Origin: GCA-002793235 sp965267355
Lineage (GTDB): Bacteria > Bacteroidota > Bacteroidia > Flavobacteriales_E > Vicingaceae
DNA: 64,000 bases
Direction: 5' to 3'
Assembly: GCA_965267355.1 (NCBI GenBank)
Contig: OZ253956.1
Span: 2,604,001-2,668,000, forward strand
This document shows positions 44,066-52,872 of the stretch, piece after piece. Within the stretch, counting starts at the first letter, position 1, and every line of letters starts with the position of its first letter. The translations under genes were made by a program, and so were the position numbers. The notes under the pieces are model-generated. The model was not told where the DNA came from. It searched no databases and saw only the letters and a program-made list of their open reading frames with translations.

Positions 44066-44084
44066 TTATCATTTTAAATGATAA
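44066..44084. repeat. Palindrome in the leader of the M43 protease gene
   Basis: ttatcattt (44066-44074) and aaatgataa (44076-44084) are 9-bp arms with one central T. It lies just downstream of the minus-strand TAGGTTTG box, where transcription should start. It could be an operator or an mRNA hairpin. Confidence 0.45.
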
Positions 44085-44087
44085 AAA

Positions 44088-44095
44088 CAAACCTA
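44088..44095 (-). promoter_or_regulatory. -7 box for the M43 protease gene
   Basis: On the minus strand this reads TAGGTTTG, an exact TAnnTTTG match, about 70 bases before the ATG at 44019. A TTG element is visible but at 25 rather than about 19 bases distance, so the call is moderate. Confidence 0.43.
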
Positions 44096-44241
44096 AAAAT
44101 TATGCGATATTTGATTCTTACAACAGTTAATTTTGTCGAAAAGCAACTTTTTTGACACTTGGTCCGTCTTATGTTACGGAGATTGTTTTAAAGTTAATTA
44201 GATAGGTAGTTAAACATTCAATTCTCCTGCCTTTGAATTTT

Positions 44242-44268
44242 AAACCCCGCTTAATTGCGGGGTTTTTA
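44242..44268 (-). terminator. Hairpin below the FAD-linked oxidase gene
   Basis: A 9-bp perfect stem, aaaccccgc (44242-44250) and gcggggttt (44257-44265), has a 6-base loop. The T tract is stronger on the plus strand (ttttt) than on the minus strand, but the only gene ending nearby is the minus gene at 44280. Use as its terminator is likely. Confidence 0.65.
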
Positions 44269-44279
44269 CGTTTCATATT

Positions 44280-45683
44280 CTAATTAAATATTTTGCCCGG
44301 GTTTAAAATGCCTTTAGAATCAAATACTTTTTTTATTTGTTTTTGCAATTGCAATTCTACATCAGAGAAAGGAATATCCATATAATCTTTTTGTACATAA
44401 CCAATGCCATGTTCTCCAGAAATTGTTCCCCCTAGATTTTTACATAAATAAAAAATTTCTCGTATTCCTTTTGGCAATTCATTATTCCAAGCTTCATCTG
44501 TCATATTATCTTTTATAATATTTACATGAAGATTTCCATCTCCTGCATGACCATAACACACCGACTTAAAACCATATTTATCACCTATTTTTTTCACTCC
44601 TTTAAGCAGCTTAGGTAATTCAGCTCTAGGGACAACCGTATCTTCTTCTTTATATATTGATTTCGATTTTACAGCTTCACCAACTACTCTTCTAATTTTC
44701 CAAAGTTTATCTTTTTGAACTGAATCTTCAGCAAACAAAATATCTCCACAGTTAAATTGTTCCAACACATTATAAATTGCTTCACAATCTTGGTAGAGTA
44801 CATCCATATTGTTTCCATCAACTTCTATTAAAAGATGAGCTTGCACCTTCTCGGGAAGAACAAAAGATTCATCCCCAATAAATTCTGCTCCCCACAACAA
44901 AGCATCCCTCTCCATAAACTCCATTCCCGAAGGAGTAACACCTATTCTAAAAATTGCCGAAACAGCTTCACAAGCTTCTTCAGCTGAATAAAAAGGAACA
45001 AGCATCAACAAATCATGCTTTGGAAAAGGAATTAAGTTAAAAACAGCTTTAGTAATAATACCAAGAGTACCTTCGCTACCCACCATTAACTGTGTTAAAT
45101 TATATCCTGTAGAATTTTTTAAAACATTGGCCCCAGTCCATATAATCTCTCCACTAGGTAAAACCGTTTCTAGATTTAACACATAGTCTTTAGTAACACC
45201 ATATTTTACTGCTTTCGGTCCTCCTGAATTTTCAGCTAGGTTACCACCAATAAAACAACTTCCTTTACTTGCAGGATCTGGAGGATAAAACAACCCTTTT
45301 GCTTGGACAGCTTCTTGAAAAACCTGAGTAATCACACCTGGTTCAACAGTAGCTTGAAGGTTTCTTTCATCAATTTCTATTATTTGATTAAACCTTTCCA
45401 TTGATAGTAGAACCCCTTTATTTACGGGTAAAGCCCCTCCACTTAGACCAGTTCCTGCACCCCTAGGGGTAACAGGTATATTCAACTTATTACATAAGTT
45501 AAGAACTTGGGAAACCTCCTTGGTTGTTTTTGGTAAAACAACCACCTCTGGATAAAAAACTAAATCTTCTGTTTCATCATGCCCATATTTTTTAAAACTT
45601 TCCTCATCAAACAATACATATTGCTCCCCAATGATATCTTTAAGCTGCCCAATAAATTCTCTATCAACCGAATTGAATTCCAT
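44280..45683 (-). CDS. FAD-linked oxidase, GlcD / D-lactate dehydrogenase type
   Basis: The protein has 467 residues. The FAD-binding PCMH fold has VTPRGAGTGLSGGALPVNKGVLLSMERFNQI near 75-105 and GGNLAENSGGPKAVKYGVTKDYVL near 147. The C-terminal oxidase part has VCYGHAGDGNLHVNI and TISGEHGIGYVQKDYM, the GlcD/DLD signature. It oxidises a 2-hydroxyacid such as glycolate or D-lactate, passing electrons to quinone. It is a single gene here, with no GlcE/GlcF partner adjacent; the nearest CCG iron-sulfur protein is at 18686. Confidence 0.92.
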   Translation of the reverse strand: MEFNSVDREFIGQLKDIIGEQYVLFDEESFKKYGHDETEDLVFYPEVVVLPKTTKEVSQVLNLCNKLNIPVTPRGAGTGLSGGALPVNKGVLLSMERFNQIIEIDERNLQATVEPGVITQVFQEAVQAKGLFYPPDPASKGSCFIGGNLAENSGGPKAVKYGVTKDYVLNLETVLPSGEIIWTGANVLKNSTGYNLTQLMVGSEGTLGIITKAVFNLIPFPKHDLLMLVPFYSAEEACEAVSAIFRIGVTPSGMEFMERDALLWGAEFIGDESFVLPEKVQAHLLIEVDGNNMDVLYQDCEAIYNVLEQFNCGDILFAEDSVQKDKLWKIRRVVGEAVKSKSIYKEEDTVVPRAELPKLLKGVKKIGDKYGFKSVCYGHAGDGNLHVNIIKDNMTDEAWNNELPKGIREIFYLCKNLGGTISGEHGIGYVQKDYMDIPFSDVELQLQKQIKKVFDSKGILNPGKIFN

Positions 45684-45739
45684 AAACTAAAAATAGATTT
45701 TAAAATTAATAAAAGCTTAGAATAAAGCTCAATTAATTT

Positions 45740-45747
45740 TATATTTG
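45740..45747 (+). promoter_or_regulatory. -7 box for tRNA-Arg
   Basis: TATATTTG matches TAnnTTTG and is 11 bases before the first base of the tRNA, the expected spacing for a tRNA promoter. No -33 TTTG is obvious. Confidence 0.55.
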
Positions 45748-45757
45748 CAGCCTTAAT

Positions 45758-45831
45758 GGCCACGTGGCGCAACTGAATAGCGCATCTGATTACGGCTCAG
45801 AAGGTTGCAGGTTTGAATCCTGCCGTGGTCA
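45758..45831 (+). tRNA. tRNA-Arg(ACG)
   Basis: The 74 bases fold as a cloverleaf. The acceptor arm GGCCACG pairs with CGTGGTC (one G-U) and ends with discriminator A. The anticodon stem TCTGA/TCAGA encloses the loop TTACGGC with anticodon ACG at 45792-45794. The T arm is TGCAG-GTTTGAATC-CTGC. The CCA end is not encoded. It is followed closely by a terminator. Confidence 0.95.
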
Positions 45832-45833
45832 CA

Positions 45834-45866
45834 AAAAGTCTGCAGAAATTGTGCAGACTTTTTTAT
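45834..45866 (+). terminator. Terminator after tRNA-Arg
   Basis: An 11-bp perfect stem, aaaagtctgca (45834-45844) and tgcagactttt (45852-45862), has a 7-base loop and a T tract. It starts three bases after the tRNA. Confidence 0.85.
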
Positions 45867-45972
45867 TTGGCAACAAAAACATCATTACTAGCTAGTAGTC
45901 AACTAATAACCAAAATGACCGAATAATAATTTGGTCTTTTTATTTAGAGAAACTTTTGTAATTTTAGTAACT

Positions 45973-48726
45973 ATGTATAAGCTACTTATTATACTAACCT
46001 TAATACCTACCTTAACTTTTTCTCAGCAATGGAAAATGCAAACCCCACTAAAAGTAGGTGATTTATGTACTGATGCATTTGTTATCAATGACACTACTGC
46101 TTACACAACCACACTTAATGGAAAACTATTTAAGACTATAGATGCAGGAAACCATTGGACGGAAGCTCATCATATACTTGGTTATCAAATAAACGGAACT
46201 GTTTGGGGAATTCATTTTACTGATGTCAATAATGGTGTAATCCCCACAGGCACAGGTAGAATTTTTAGAACAAACGATGCTGGAGTTAACTGGATTGAGG
46301 AATACTTTGATAATACCAAAATATTATACGAAGTTTATTTCCCTTCTACTGACACAGGCTACGTATGCGGCTACCCTGGAACTGTCCTAAAAACCATTGA
46401 CGGTGGTCAAAATTGGAATTTCATCAGTACAGGAACCACACAAGAACTCAGAGATGTATGGTTTACAAGTAATGATACAGGATGTATAGTTAGTGATCAA
46501 GGTGATATAATAAAAACTGTAAATGGAGGGCAAAGTTGGGTTACAGTCTATTCAGGATCACCAGCATTATGGGATATTGAATTTATTGATGCTAATACTG
46601 GGTTTGTAGCAGGTAGTTCTGGTACTATTTTAAAGACTAGCGATGGAGGAGATAATTGGACTCTAATGACATCTGGTGTAACTAAACGATTAAGTACTGT
46701 ACATTTTATTTCTACATCCGAAATTATAGTTTCGGGGGATGATGGCACAATATTAAGGTCATTAAATGGTGGTATTAATTTTACTTCAGAAGGACCTGGA
46801 GGATTTGATGATATATGGGGCATGGCTCTATTTAACAATGGTACATCTGTAGCTGTAGGCGATGGTGTAGTTTATCAATTAAACACTTCTGGACAATGGG
46901 AAATGAAATATGATGAAATTCCTGAAGCATTTTTTGACCGAGTAATATTTACAAGCTCTGATACAGGTCATGCAGTTGGTCATTATGAAAACGGTTTAGG
47001 AGCTAGAGCAGGTATTATTAAAACCAATAATAAAGGAAAACTTTGGACTACTACCTTTTCTTCCGCTACACAAAGTGCCAACTTATATGATTTAAGTTTT
47101 GTGAGTTCTAATATTGGGTTTGCAGGATCTAACCCTAGTATTAGAACAACTACTAATGGAGGAAATAGTAATTGGGGATCCGTTACTGGACCTTCTGGCA
47201 GCAATACCGCTATACACTTTTTTAATCAAGATACAGGTTTAGTATCCTGCTATCAAGGAATATATAAAACAACCAATGGAGGTTCCACTTGGAACTTGGT
47301 GATGAATACAGGAACCCCTGGTTTCCAACAACGCTTTTGGTTTATTGATAAAGATACTGGTTATGTATGTGGAACTGATGTATTAAAAACTACCAATGGG
47401 GGTAATAGTTGGGTTTTCTTAAATGTACCATTGGGAGGAACATTAAGAGCTCTTCATTTTCCTAACGATAGTGTGGGTTATGTGGTGGGTGATAACGGAG
47501 GTTTAAAAACCGAAGATTATGGAGCAAATTGGTCATCTATATCAAATGGAATAAATGGAGCAAGAGATGTTTTTTTCCCTGATCCAGCTAACCCTGATTC
47601 AGGTTATGTGCTACTTTTTAATGGAACAGTTAAAAAAACCATTGATGCCGGTCAAAATTGGAGCACTGTCATACAAGCTCCATGGGATAAAGAGTTTGAT
47701 TCTTTTTGGTTTTCAGGAAATATGCTTTATGCTGGCGGCAGTTGGGGAGATATTTTTGTGGCAAACATAAGTCAAAAACCACCTACAGCAGATTTTATTG
47801 CAGACTTCACAACTATTCCTGTTGGAACTACGGTTAACTTCACTGATCTTTCAACAAATAGTCCAACTAGTTGGCAATGGTCTTTTCCTGGTTCAAATCA
47901 AAATAATTCAATTCAACAACATCCCAATAGCGTTCAGTATGACACTTTAGGTTGTTATAAAGTTACCCTCAAAGCATATAATGAATTTGGAGGTGATACA
48001 ATAACAAAAACTTGTTATATTGATGTAGTCCCTCATGTATTTTGCAACCCAAATCCAAGTTCGGGAACTACCGATGGAGACTTTGTTGATGGAGTAAGCA
48101 TTGGCAGCATTAACAATCTAAACACAGGTAGCCCTACAGGTCCAAACTATGTAGATTATACCTCCTTAAATACAACAATTACGAGAAATGGGAATTTCTC
48201 ACTAAGTATAATAGGCGGAAGCTATTTCCCTGATACTTATGCTGCATGGATAGATTACAACCATGATGGTATTTTTGATACTGGTGAAAAATTAGGTGAA
48301 TTTTCAAGTTCAACAGCTTACCAAACACAGTCCATTAATTTCACTGTACCATTAACAGCAACTCTAGACACTACACGTATGCGTATAAGATGTGTATATG
48401 GAAACTTTAATATAGATGCATGTACTGATTATATTTTTGGTGAGACTGAAGATTATACAGTAATTGTTAATCCAATATCGACTTCAATTAATATAATTGA
48501 GAAGCCTGATAATATTAAATTATATCCTAATCCTACTTCTGATATAATTCAAATTATAACCACTGAGAAAATTAATAGTGTTACCATTATGGACATGACT
48601 GGAAGAACCATAAAAGAGATTCACAATAAAAAAACTATCCAAATGGGTCAACTACCTCAAGGAATGTATTATTTAAAGATTAACTTAAAAAATCACAGTA
48701 CTCTCAAAAAAGTAATCAAAAACTAA
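45973..48726 (+). CDS. Large secreted protein: YCF48/BNR propeller, PKD, GEVED and T9SS sorting domains
   Basis: The protein has 917 residues from the ATG at 45973, where a signal peptide starts (MYKLLIILTLIPTLTFSQQ); an upstream in-frame ATG at 45931 adds 14 residues without signal character. About twelve repeats of roughly 45 residues contain the TIDGGQNW/TNDAGVNW pattern of YCF48/photosynthesis-stability-type propellers (to about residue 610). A PKD domain follows (TVNFTDLSTNSPTSWQWSFPG), then a GEVED domain (AAWIDYNHDGIFDTGEKLGEF). A type A T9SS C-terminal signal ends the protein (IKLYPNPTSDIIQI to GMYYLKINLKNHSTLKKVIKN). No catalytic motif is seen; adhesion or surface binding is inferred. 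Confidence 0.93.
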   Translation: MYKLLIILTLIPTLTFSQQWKMQTPLKVGDLCTDAFVINDTTAYTTTLNGKLFKTIDAGNHWTEAHHILGYQINGTVWGIHFTDVNNGVIPTGTGRIFRTNDAGVNWIEEYFDNTKILYEVYFPSTDTGYVCGYPGTVLKTIDGGQNWNFISTGTTQELRDVWFTSNDTGCIVSDQGDIIKTVNGGQSWVTVYSGSPALWDIEFIDANTGFVAGSSGTILKTSDGGDNWTLMTSGVTKRLSTVHFISTSEIIVSGDDGTILRSLNGGINFTSEGPGGFDDIWGMALFNNGTSVAVGDGVVYQLNTSGQWEMKYDEIPEAFFDRVIFTSSDTGHAVGHYENGLGARAGIIKTNNKGKLWTTTFSSATQSANLYDLSFVSSNIGFAGSNPSIRTTTNGGNSNWGSVTGPSGSNTAIHFFNQDTGLVSCYQGIYKTTNGGSTWNLVMNTGTPGFQQRFWFIDKDTGYVCGTDVLKTTNGGNSWVFLNVPLGGTLRALHFPNDSVGYVVGDNGGLKTEDYGANWSSISNGINGARDVFFPDPANPDSGYVLLFNGTVKKTIDAGQNWSTVIQAPWDKEFDSFWFSGNMLYAGGSWGDIFVANISQKPPTADFIADFTTIPVGTTVNFTDLSTNSPTSWQWSFPGSNQNNSIQQHPNSVQYDTLGCYKVTLKAYNEFGGDTITKTCYIDVVPHVFCNPNPSSGTTDGDFVDGVSIGSINNLNTGSPTGPNYVDYTSLNTTITRNGNFSLSIIGGSYFPDTYAAWIDYNHDGIFDTGEKLGEFSSSTAYQTQSINFTVPLTATLDTTRMRIRCVYGNFNIDACTDYIFGETEDYTVIVNPISTSINIIEKPDNIKLYPNPTSDIIQIITTEKINSVTIMDMTGRTIKEIHNKKTIQMGQLPQGMYYLKINLKNHSTLKKVIKN

Positions 48727-48743
48727 ACTTCTAGTTTGAAAAA

Positions 48744-49706
48744 TTACAACTGAATTTTATACCCACAATCAAAGTGTCCTTCTGGGCAGCTTTTTTTACC
48801 ATGCAAACCACAAGAACGGCAACTTAATTCTTCTTCTACCTCTACTATTTTTGAGTTATCGGATAAAGGTGTAAAACCAAATTTTGGTAATGTAGAACAA
48901 AAGTAAGCTGTTACTGGAGCATTCATCGATGAAGCGATGTGTAAAGGAGCTGAATCATTAACATAGTTCATTTGAGCAGTTTGCATTAGAGCTGCTGATT
49001 CTAAAAATGATAATTTACCACACAAATTAATTACATTTTTATGTGAGGTGTTTAATTTTATTTCTTCACAAGCATCAAAATCATCACCACCTCCTAGTAA
49101 ATAAACTAATGTATGGTCTTTTTGCTTGTTAATTAGCTTTACCCATTGCTCTTTAGGGAGTTGCTTAGTAAACCAAACTGAAGTAGGTGCACAACAAATA
49201 TATTCTTGCTTTTTGTATTGCTCTACTATATCATAATCTTTATTAGCAGGATATAATTTAGGTTTTGACGGCATGCTATCAGTGAGATGAGTTATCAATT
49301 CGTGGTTTCTCTCTACCTCATGGGTTCCATCTCCAATTTTATGTTGCACTTTTTTAGTAAAAGAAAACGATATAGGATTTTTGCTAAACCCTACTTTTTC
49401 TTTAGCTCCTGAAAAGGCAGTAATTAAACCACTAGAAGCAAATCGGTGTAAATTTATAACTACATCGTAATTGCTTTGTTTTACAACTTTGCTAATAGAT
49501 TTTAAATTGTCGTATTTCTTGTTTTTCTTATCCCAAATCAGAACTTGGTTAACAAAAGGATGATTTTCTAACAAACCTTCATTTCCTTTTCGTAACAAAA
49601 AATCAATTTGAGATTCGGGGTAATGTTGGTTTAATTTTTCCGCAACTGCTGTTGCCAAAATTACATCACCAATAAAGGCAGTTTGTATGATTAAAAACTT
49701 GTTCAT
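48744..49706 (-). CDS. GT9-family (heptosyltransferase-like) glycosyltransferase
   Basis: The protein has 320 residues. MNKFLIIQTAFIGDVILATAVAEKLNQHYP is the ADP-heptose:LPS heptosyltransferase start, with its GDV motif. The C-terminal domain has LINLCGKLS-like NVINLCGKLSFLESAALMQTAQMNYVNDSAPLHIASSMNAPVTAYF, the nucleotide-sugar binding part (NDSAPLHIA). It should add heptose or a related sugar to LPS core in the cytoplasm. A Cys-rich tail (CRSCGLHGKKSCPEGHFDCG) has a pattern unlike the usual proteobacterial WaaF. It is the last gene of the envelope operon 48744-54422. Confidence 0.88.
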   Translation of the reverse strand: MNKFLIIQTAFIGDVILATAVAEKLNQHYPESQIDFLLRKGNEGLLENHPFVNQVLIWDKKNKKYDNLKSISKVVKQSNYDVVINLHRFASSGLITAFSGAKEKVGFSKNPISFSFTKKVQHKIGDGTHEVERNHELITHLTDSMPSKPKLYPANKDYDIVEQYKKQEYICCAPTSVWFTKQLPKEQWVKLINKQKDHTLVYLLGGGDDFDACEEIKLNTSHKNVINLCGKLSFLESAALMQTAQMNYVNDSAPLHIASSMNAPVTAYFCSTLPKFGFTPLSDNSKIVEVEEELSCRSCGLHGKKSCPEGHFDCGYKIQL

Positions 49707-50522
49707 CTATACTGCTACATCATACTCTCTTAGTGCATCATTTAGTGATGTTTTTAAATCGGTACTAGCTTTTCGTTTACCAATAATTAAAGCACAAGGA
49801 ACATTGTATTGCCCTGCTTTAAACTCTTTGGTATATGAACCTGGAATAACTACCGATCTTTCTGGTACTTCTCCTTTATATTCTACTGGTTGATCTCCAC
49901 TTACATCAATTATTTTTGTTGATTTAGTCAATACCACATTTGCTCCCAATACTGCTTCTTTTCTTACTCTTACTCCCTCTACAACAATACATCGTGAACC
50001 AATAAAGCAATCATCCTCAATAACAACAGGAGCTGCTTGTAATGGCTCTAAAACTCCTCCAACACCTACACCACCACTCAAATGAACATTTTTACCAATT
50101 TGAGCACATGAACCAACTGTAGCCCAGGTATCTACCATAGTTCCAGTATCTACATAAGCTCCAATATTTACATAACTTGGCATCATTATAACTCCAGAAG
50201 CCAAATAAGCTCCATACCTTGAAACTGCATGTGGTACAACTCTAACACCAAGTTCAGCATAATTAGATTTTAATTTCATTTTATCATGAAATTCCAATGG
50301 ACCAACTTCAATGGTTTCCATCTTTTGAATTGGAAAATATAACACAACTGCTTTTTTAACCCATTCATTCACCTGCCAATCTTCTCCATTTGGTTCAGCT
50401 ACCCTCAACTTTCCTTTGTCTAATAGTTCAATAACTTCTCTAATTGCTACTTGAGTATTATCATCTTTTAATAATTCTCTATTATCCCAAGCTTTTTCTA
50501 TAGTTACTCTTAAATCATTCAT
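49707..50522 (-). CDS. dapD: 2,3,4,5-tetrahydropyridine-2,6-dicarboxylate N-succinyltransferase
   Basis: The protein has 271 residues, as in DapD. RVVPHAVSRYGAYLASGVIMMPSYVNIGAYVDTGTMVDTWATVGSCAQIGKNVHLSGGVGVGGVLEPLQAAPVVIEDDCFIGSRCIVVEGV is the left-handed beta helix with the active-site segment. It makes N-succinyl-2-amino-6-oxopimelate on the succinylase branch of lysine and diaminopimelate synthesis. It directly abuts the heptosyltransferase start and overlaps the GT4 gene by eight bases, so a cell-wall precursor enzyme is embedded in an LPS or glycan operon. Confidence 0.96.
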   Translation of the reverse strand: MNDLRVTIEKAWDNRELLKDDNTQVAIREVIELLDKGKLRVAEPNGEDWQVNEWVKKAVVLYFPIQKMETIEVGPLEFHDKMKLKSNYAELGVRVVPHAVSRYGAYLASGVIMMPSYVNIGAYVDTGTMVDTWATVGSCAQIGKNVHLSGGVGVGGVLEPLQAAPVVIEDDCFIGSRCIVVEGVRVRKEAVLGANVVLTKSTKIIDVSGDQPVEYKGEVPERSVVIPGSYTKEFKAGQYNVPCALIIGKRKASTDLKTSLNDALREYDVAV

Positions 50523-51687
50523 TAGTGTTCATTATTAATTTTTCTAAAATAGATGTACTACCTTCCCAAGTATAGTTTTGTTTTACAAAAGTATTTCCCT
50601 GCTCAGCTATACTTTGATAAAGTTCTTTATTCTCCAATAATTGAGCAATATGATTAGCATAATCGTTAGGTTTTTCACCAATTAGTATGCTTTTGTTAGG
50701 TTTAGCATTTAAGGCATTATTTGCTAAAGGAGAAGTAATACAGGGCAGCTTCATTGCCATAGCTTCTAACAACTTATTTTGCAGTCCTGTTCCTATTTGC
50801 ATGGGTGCAATAAATATTTTAGATTTCGCATAATACTCTGCCATATCATCTACCCAACCTGTAACTATTACTTTTTCTGATTTAAGTTGTTGTACACGTT
50901 GAGCAGGATTAGCCCCAACTATAACTAATTTAACATTTGGCTCATTTTTCCATACCAGTGGCATTACATTATTCACCAAATATACTGCACTATCCACATT
51001 TGGAGGGTAAGCCATGTTACCCGTAAAAATTAAATCGTATTCTTTAGACAATTCTTTGCTTTGGTATGTAGAATAATCAACACCATTTGGAACAATTACT
51101 ATTTCATCATTTTTGATATGCACTATTAAATTTTTGTCCTGTTCTGATATAATAGTTTTATTATCAAAATCATCGAAAATTTTATGCTCATAACGTTTTA
51201 ATCGGGTAGTTTCAGATTTTAAAAACCATTTAATGTAAAAAGGAGCCTCTTCCACTCTACGCTCCATTCCACGAGCTAAAGCATCCATATAATCCAGGGT
51301 TTTTGGTATAGGCAAATCTTTTACATACTCGGTAATTCTAATTAACTGACAATAAATATGATCAGGTTGACAATCTTTAATTAACCGCTTAATTCTTTTA
51401 TCCGCTTTTTTATTATAGAAATATGCTACCTGAAACGATTGATTAGAGAATAATAAGTTCTTAAAAAGGTTAAAATAAATTTTTGGTTTGTAAAGTCTAA
51501 TCACCTCTATTTTAGAACAAAACTCTGATAGTTTGTCTATGGATTTTTGGCTTACCTTCTCATCGGAAAGTGCACAAAGTACAAGCTCATGATTTTTTGA
51601 TAATTGCTTAATTTGATGAAAAACACGTAGCTTATCTCCTTTTTCCAAAGGGTAGGGAAATCGAGATAACAGCACAAAAATTTTCAT
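50515..51687 (-). CDS. GT4-family glycosyltransferase
   Basis: The protein has 390 residues and the GT-B fold. The N-terminal acceptor domain starts IFVLLSRFPYPLEKGDKLRVFHQIKQL. The donor domain has YDLIFTGNMAYPPNVDSAVYLVNNVMPLV, VKLVIVGANPAQRVQQL and KIFIAPMQIGTGLQNKLLEAMAMKLPCITS, containing the EAMA Glu of GT4 retaining enzymes. It is cytoplasmic. It is paired with a second GT4 upstream (three-base gap), probably building the same glycan. The exact sugar and linkage are unknown. Confidence 0.88.
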   Translation of the reverse strand: MKIFVLLSRFPYPLEKGDKLRVFHQIKQLSKNHELVLCALSDEKVSQKSIDKLSEFCSKIEVIRLYKPKIYFNLFKNLLFSNQSFQVAYFYNKKADKRIKRLIKDCQPDHIYCQLIRITEYVKDLPIPKTLDYMDALARGMERRVEEAPFYIKWFLKSETTRLKRYEHKIFDDFDNKTIISEQDKNLIVHIKNDEIVIVPNGVDYSTYQSKELSKEYDLIFTGNMAYPPNVDSAVYLVNNVMPLVWKNEPNVKLVIVGANPAQRVQQLKSEKVIVTGWVDDMAEYYAKSKIFIAPMQIGTGLQNKLLEAMAMKLPCITSPLANNALNAKPNKSILIGEKPNDYANHIAQLLENKELYQSIAEQGNTFVKQNYTWEGSTSILEKLIMNTNE

Positions 51688-51690
51688 AAA

Positions 51691-52872
51691 TTAAACTTGC
51701 TTAAAAAACTCCACCAAATTATTTACAATTACTTGATTATCATAATTTGTTTGAACTAATTCCAAACCTGCTTTAGCTATCTTGTTACGTTCATCAGAAT
51801 TATCAAGATAATAAGTTATTGCTGATACAAACTCTCTTTGATTATTAGCAACAACCACATTCTTTTGATGCTCACAATCAATCCCTTCCAACGCAATAGA
51901 TGTAGCAATTACCATTTTACCTAGTGCCATAGCCTCAATAATCTTTATGCGCATTCCGCTACCAGCAAAAAGCGGTACAATCATAATCTCATTTTGGTTG
52001 ATAAAATCATTAGCATTCTCTACCTCACCAACCATATTTACTCCCTCTTGCTCATGATTTAACATCCATTCAGGCATTTGTCTTCCCGCAATATTAATTT
52101 TAATTTCAGGGTGCTTTTTCAACACTTTATCCCACACTTTTTCGAGCAACCATTTTATACCACTTACATTTGGAGCCCAATCCATACTACCGATATAAAA
52201 AAAAGAATCGTTGGTTACTTTCATGGCTTGGTAATCCTTAGTATCAATCCCAAAAGGAAAAACGGCTACATTCTTTGCTCCTAACCTCGTTAATTCTTTC
52301 TTGTCTTTTTCAGTAATAGCGGCTATTCCATCAATTTTTTTCACAGCATTCTGCTCGTACTTCATTAACCTTTTGGATAATAACTTAAGGTATTGCTTTT
52401 TAGCTCCCTTCTCTAACCCAGCGTTTCTTTTCCATATTTCGTACTCCACATTATGCGATCGATAAACAATTTTTGCATCAGTATGATTTCTAATAATGTC
52501 GATATAAGGTGATACATATAAACTCTCCAGTAAAACAACATCATATTGATTTTGCTTGAGTGTTTTAATAATTAATTTCTCAAACTCTTTACTATAAAAA
52601 CGATTTATGTTGTAAGAACTAGATGAAAATAGATTTAGGAATGCATCTTTTATTTTTACTTCTGTATCAATAAAAACTGATTCTATTTCTGTTTGTTTAA
52701 TGTATTCTTTACTTAGTTTCTTTTTCTCAAAAGGGTGTTTATGTGTAGAAAGGGTTAGTGCCTTTAGTTGAACACCGGCACAAAGCAAACCCTGGGTAAT
52801 ATTATTCATAGCTTTACAACCACCATCAACTGCAGGTAAAGGAGGCTTTAAGCATATTTGTAGCACTCTCAT
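51691..52872 (-). CDS. GT4-family glycosyltransferase
   Basis: The protein has 393 residues. The N-terminus MRVLQICLKPPLPAVDGGCKAMNNITQGLLCAGV has the glycine-rich acceptor loop. VYRSHNVEYEIWKRN follows near 130. The donor domain has FFYIGSMDWAPNVSGIKWLLEKVW and IMIVPLFAGSGMRIKIIEAMALGKMVIATSIALEGID (EAMA motif). It is about as similar in layout to the next GT4 as expected for a tandem pair with different specificities. Its ATG overlaps the stop of the LptF/G gene by four bases. Confidence 0.88.
   Translation of the reverse strand: MRVLQICLKPPLPAVDGGCKAMNNITQGLLCAGVQLKALTLSTHKHPFEKKKLSKEYIKQTEIESVFIDTEVKIKDAFLNLFSSSSYNINRFYSKEFEKLIIKTLKQNQYDVVLLESLYVSPYIDIIRNHTDAKIVYRSHNVEYEIWKRNAGLEKGAKKQYLKLLSKRLMKYEQNAVKKIDGIAAITEKDKKELTRLGAKNVAVFPFGIDTKDYQAMKVTNDSFFYIGSMDWAPNVSGIKWLLEKVWDKVLKKHPEIKINIAGRQMPEWMLNHEQEGVNMVGEVENANDFINQNEIMIVPLFAGSGMRIKIIEAMALGKMVIATSIALEGIDCEHQKNVVVANNQREFVSAITYYLDNSDERNKIAKAGLELVQTNYDNQVIVNNLVEFFKQV

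Noticed and set aside
45931..45972. An earlier ATG for the YCF48 protein
   Set aside because: The extra 14 residues are not part of a signal peptide, while the ATG at 45973 starts one directly.
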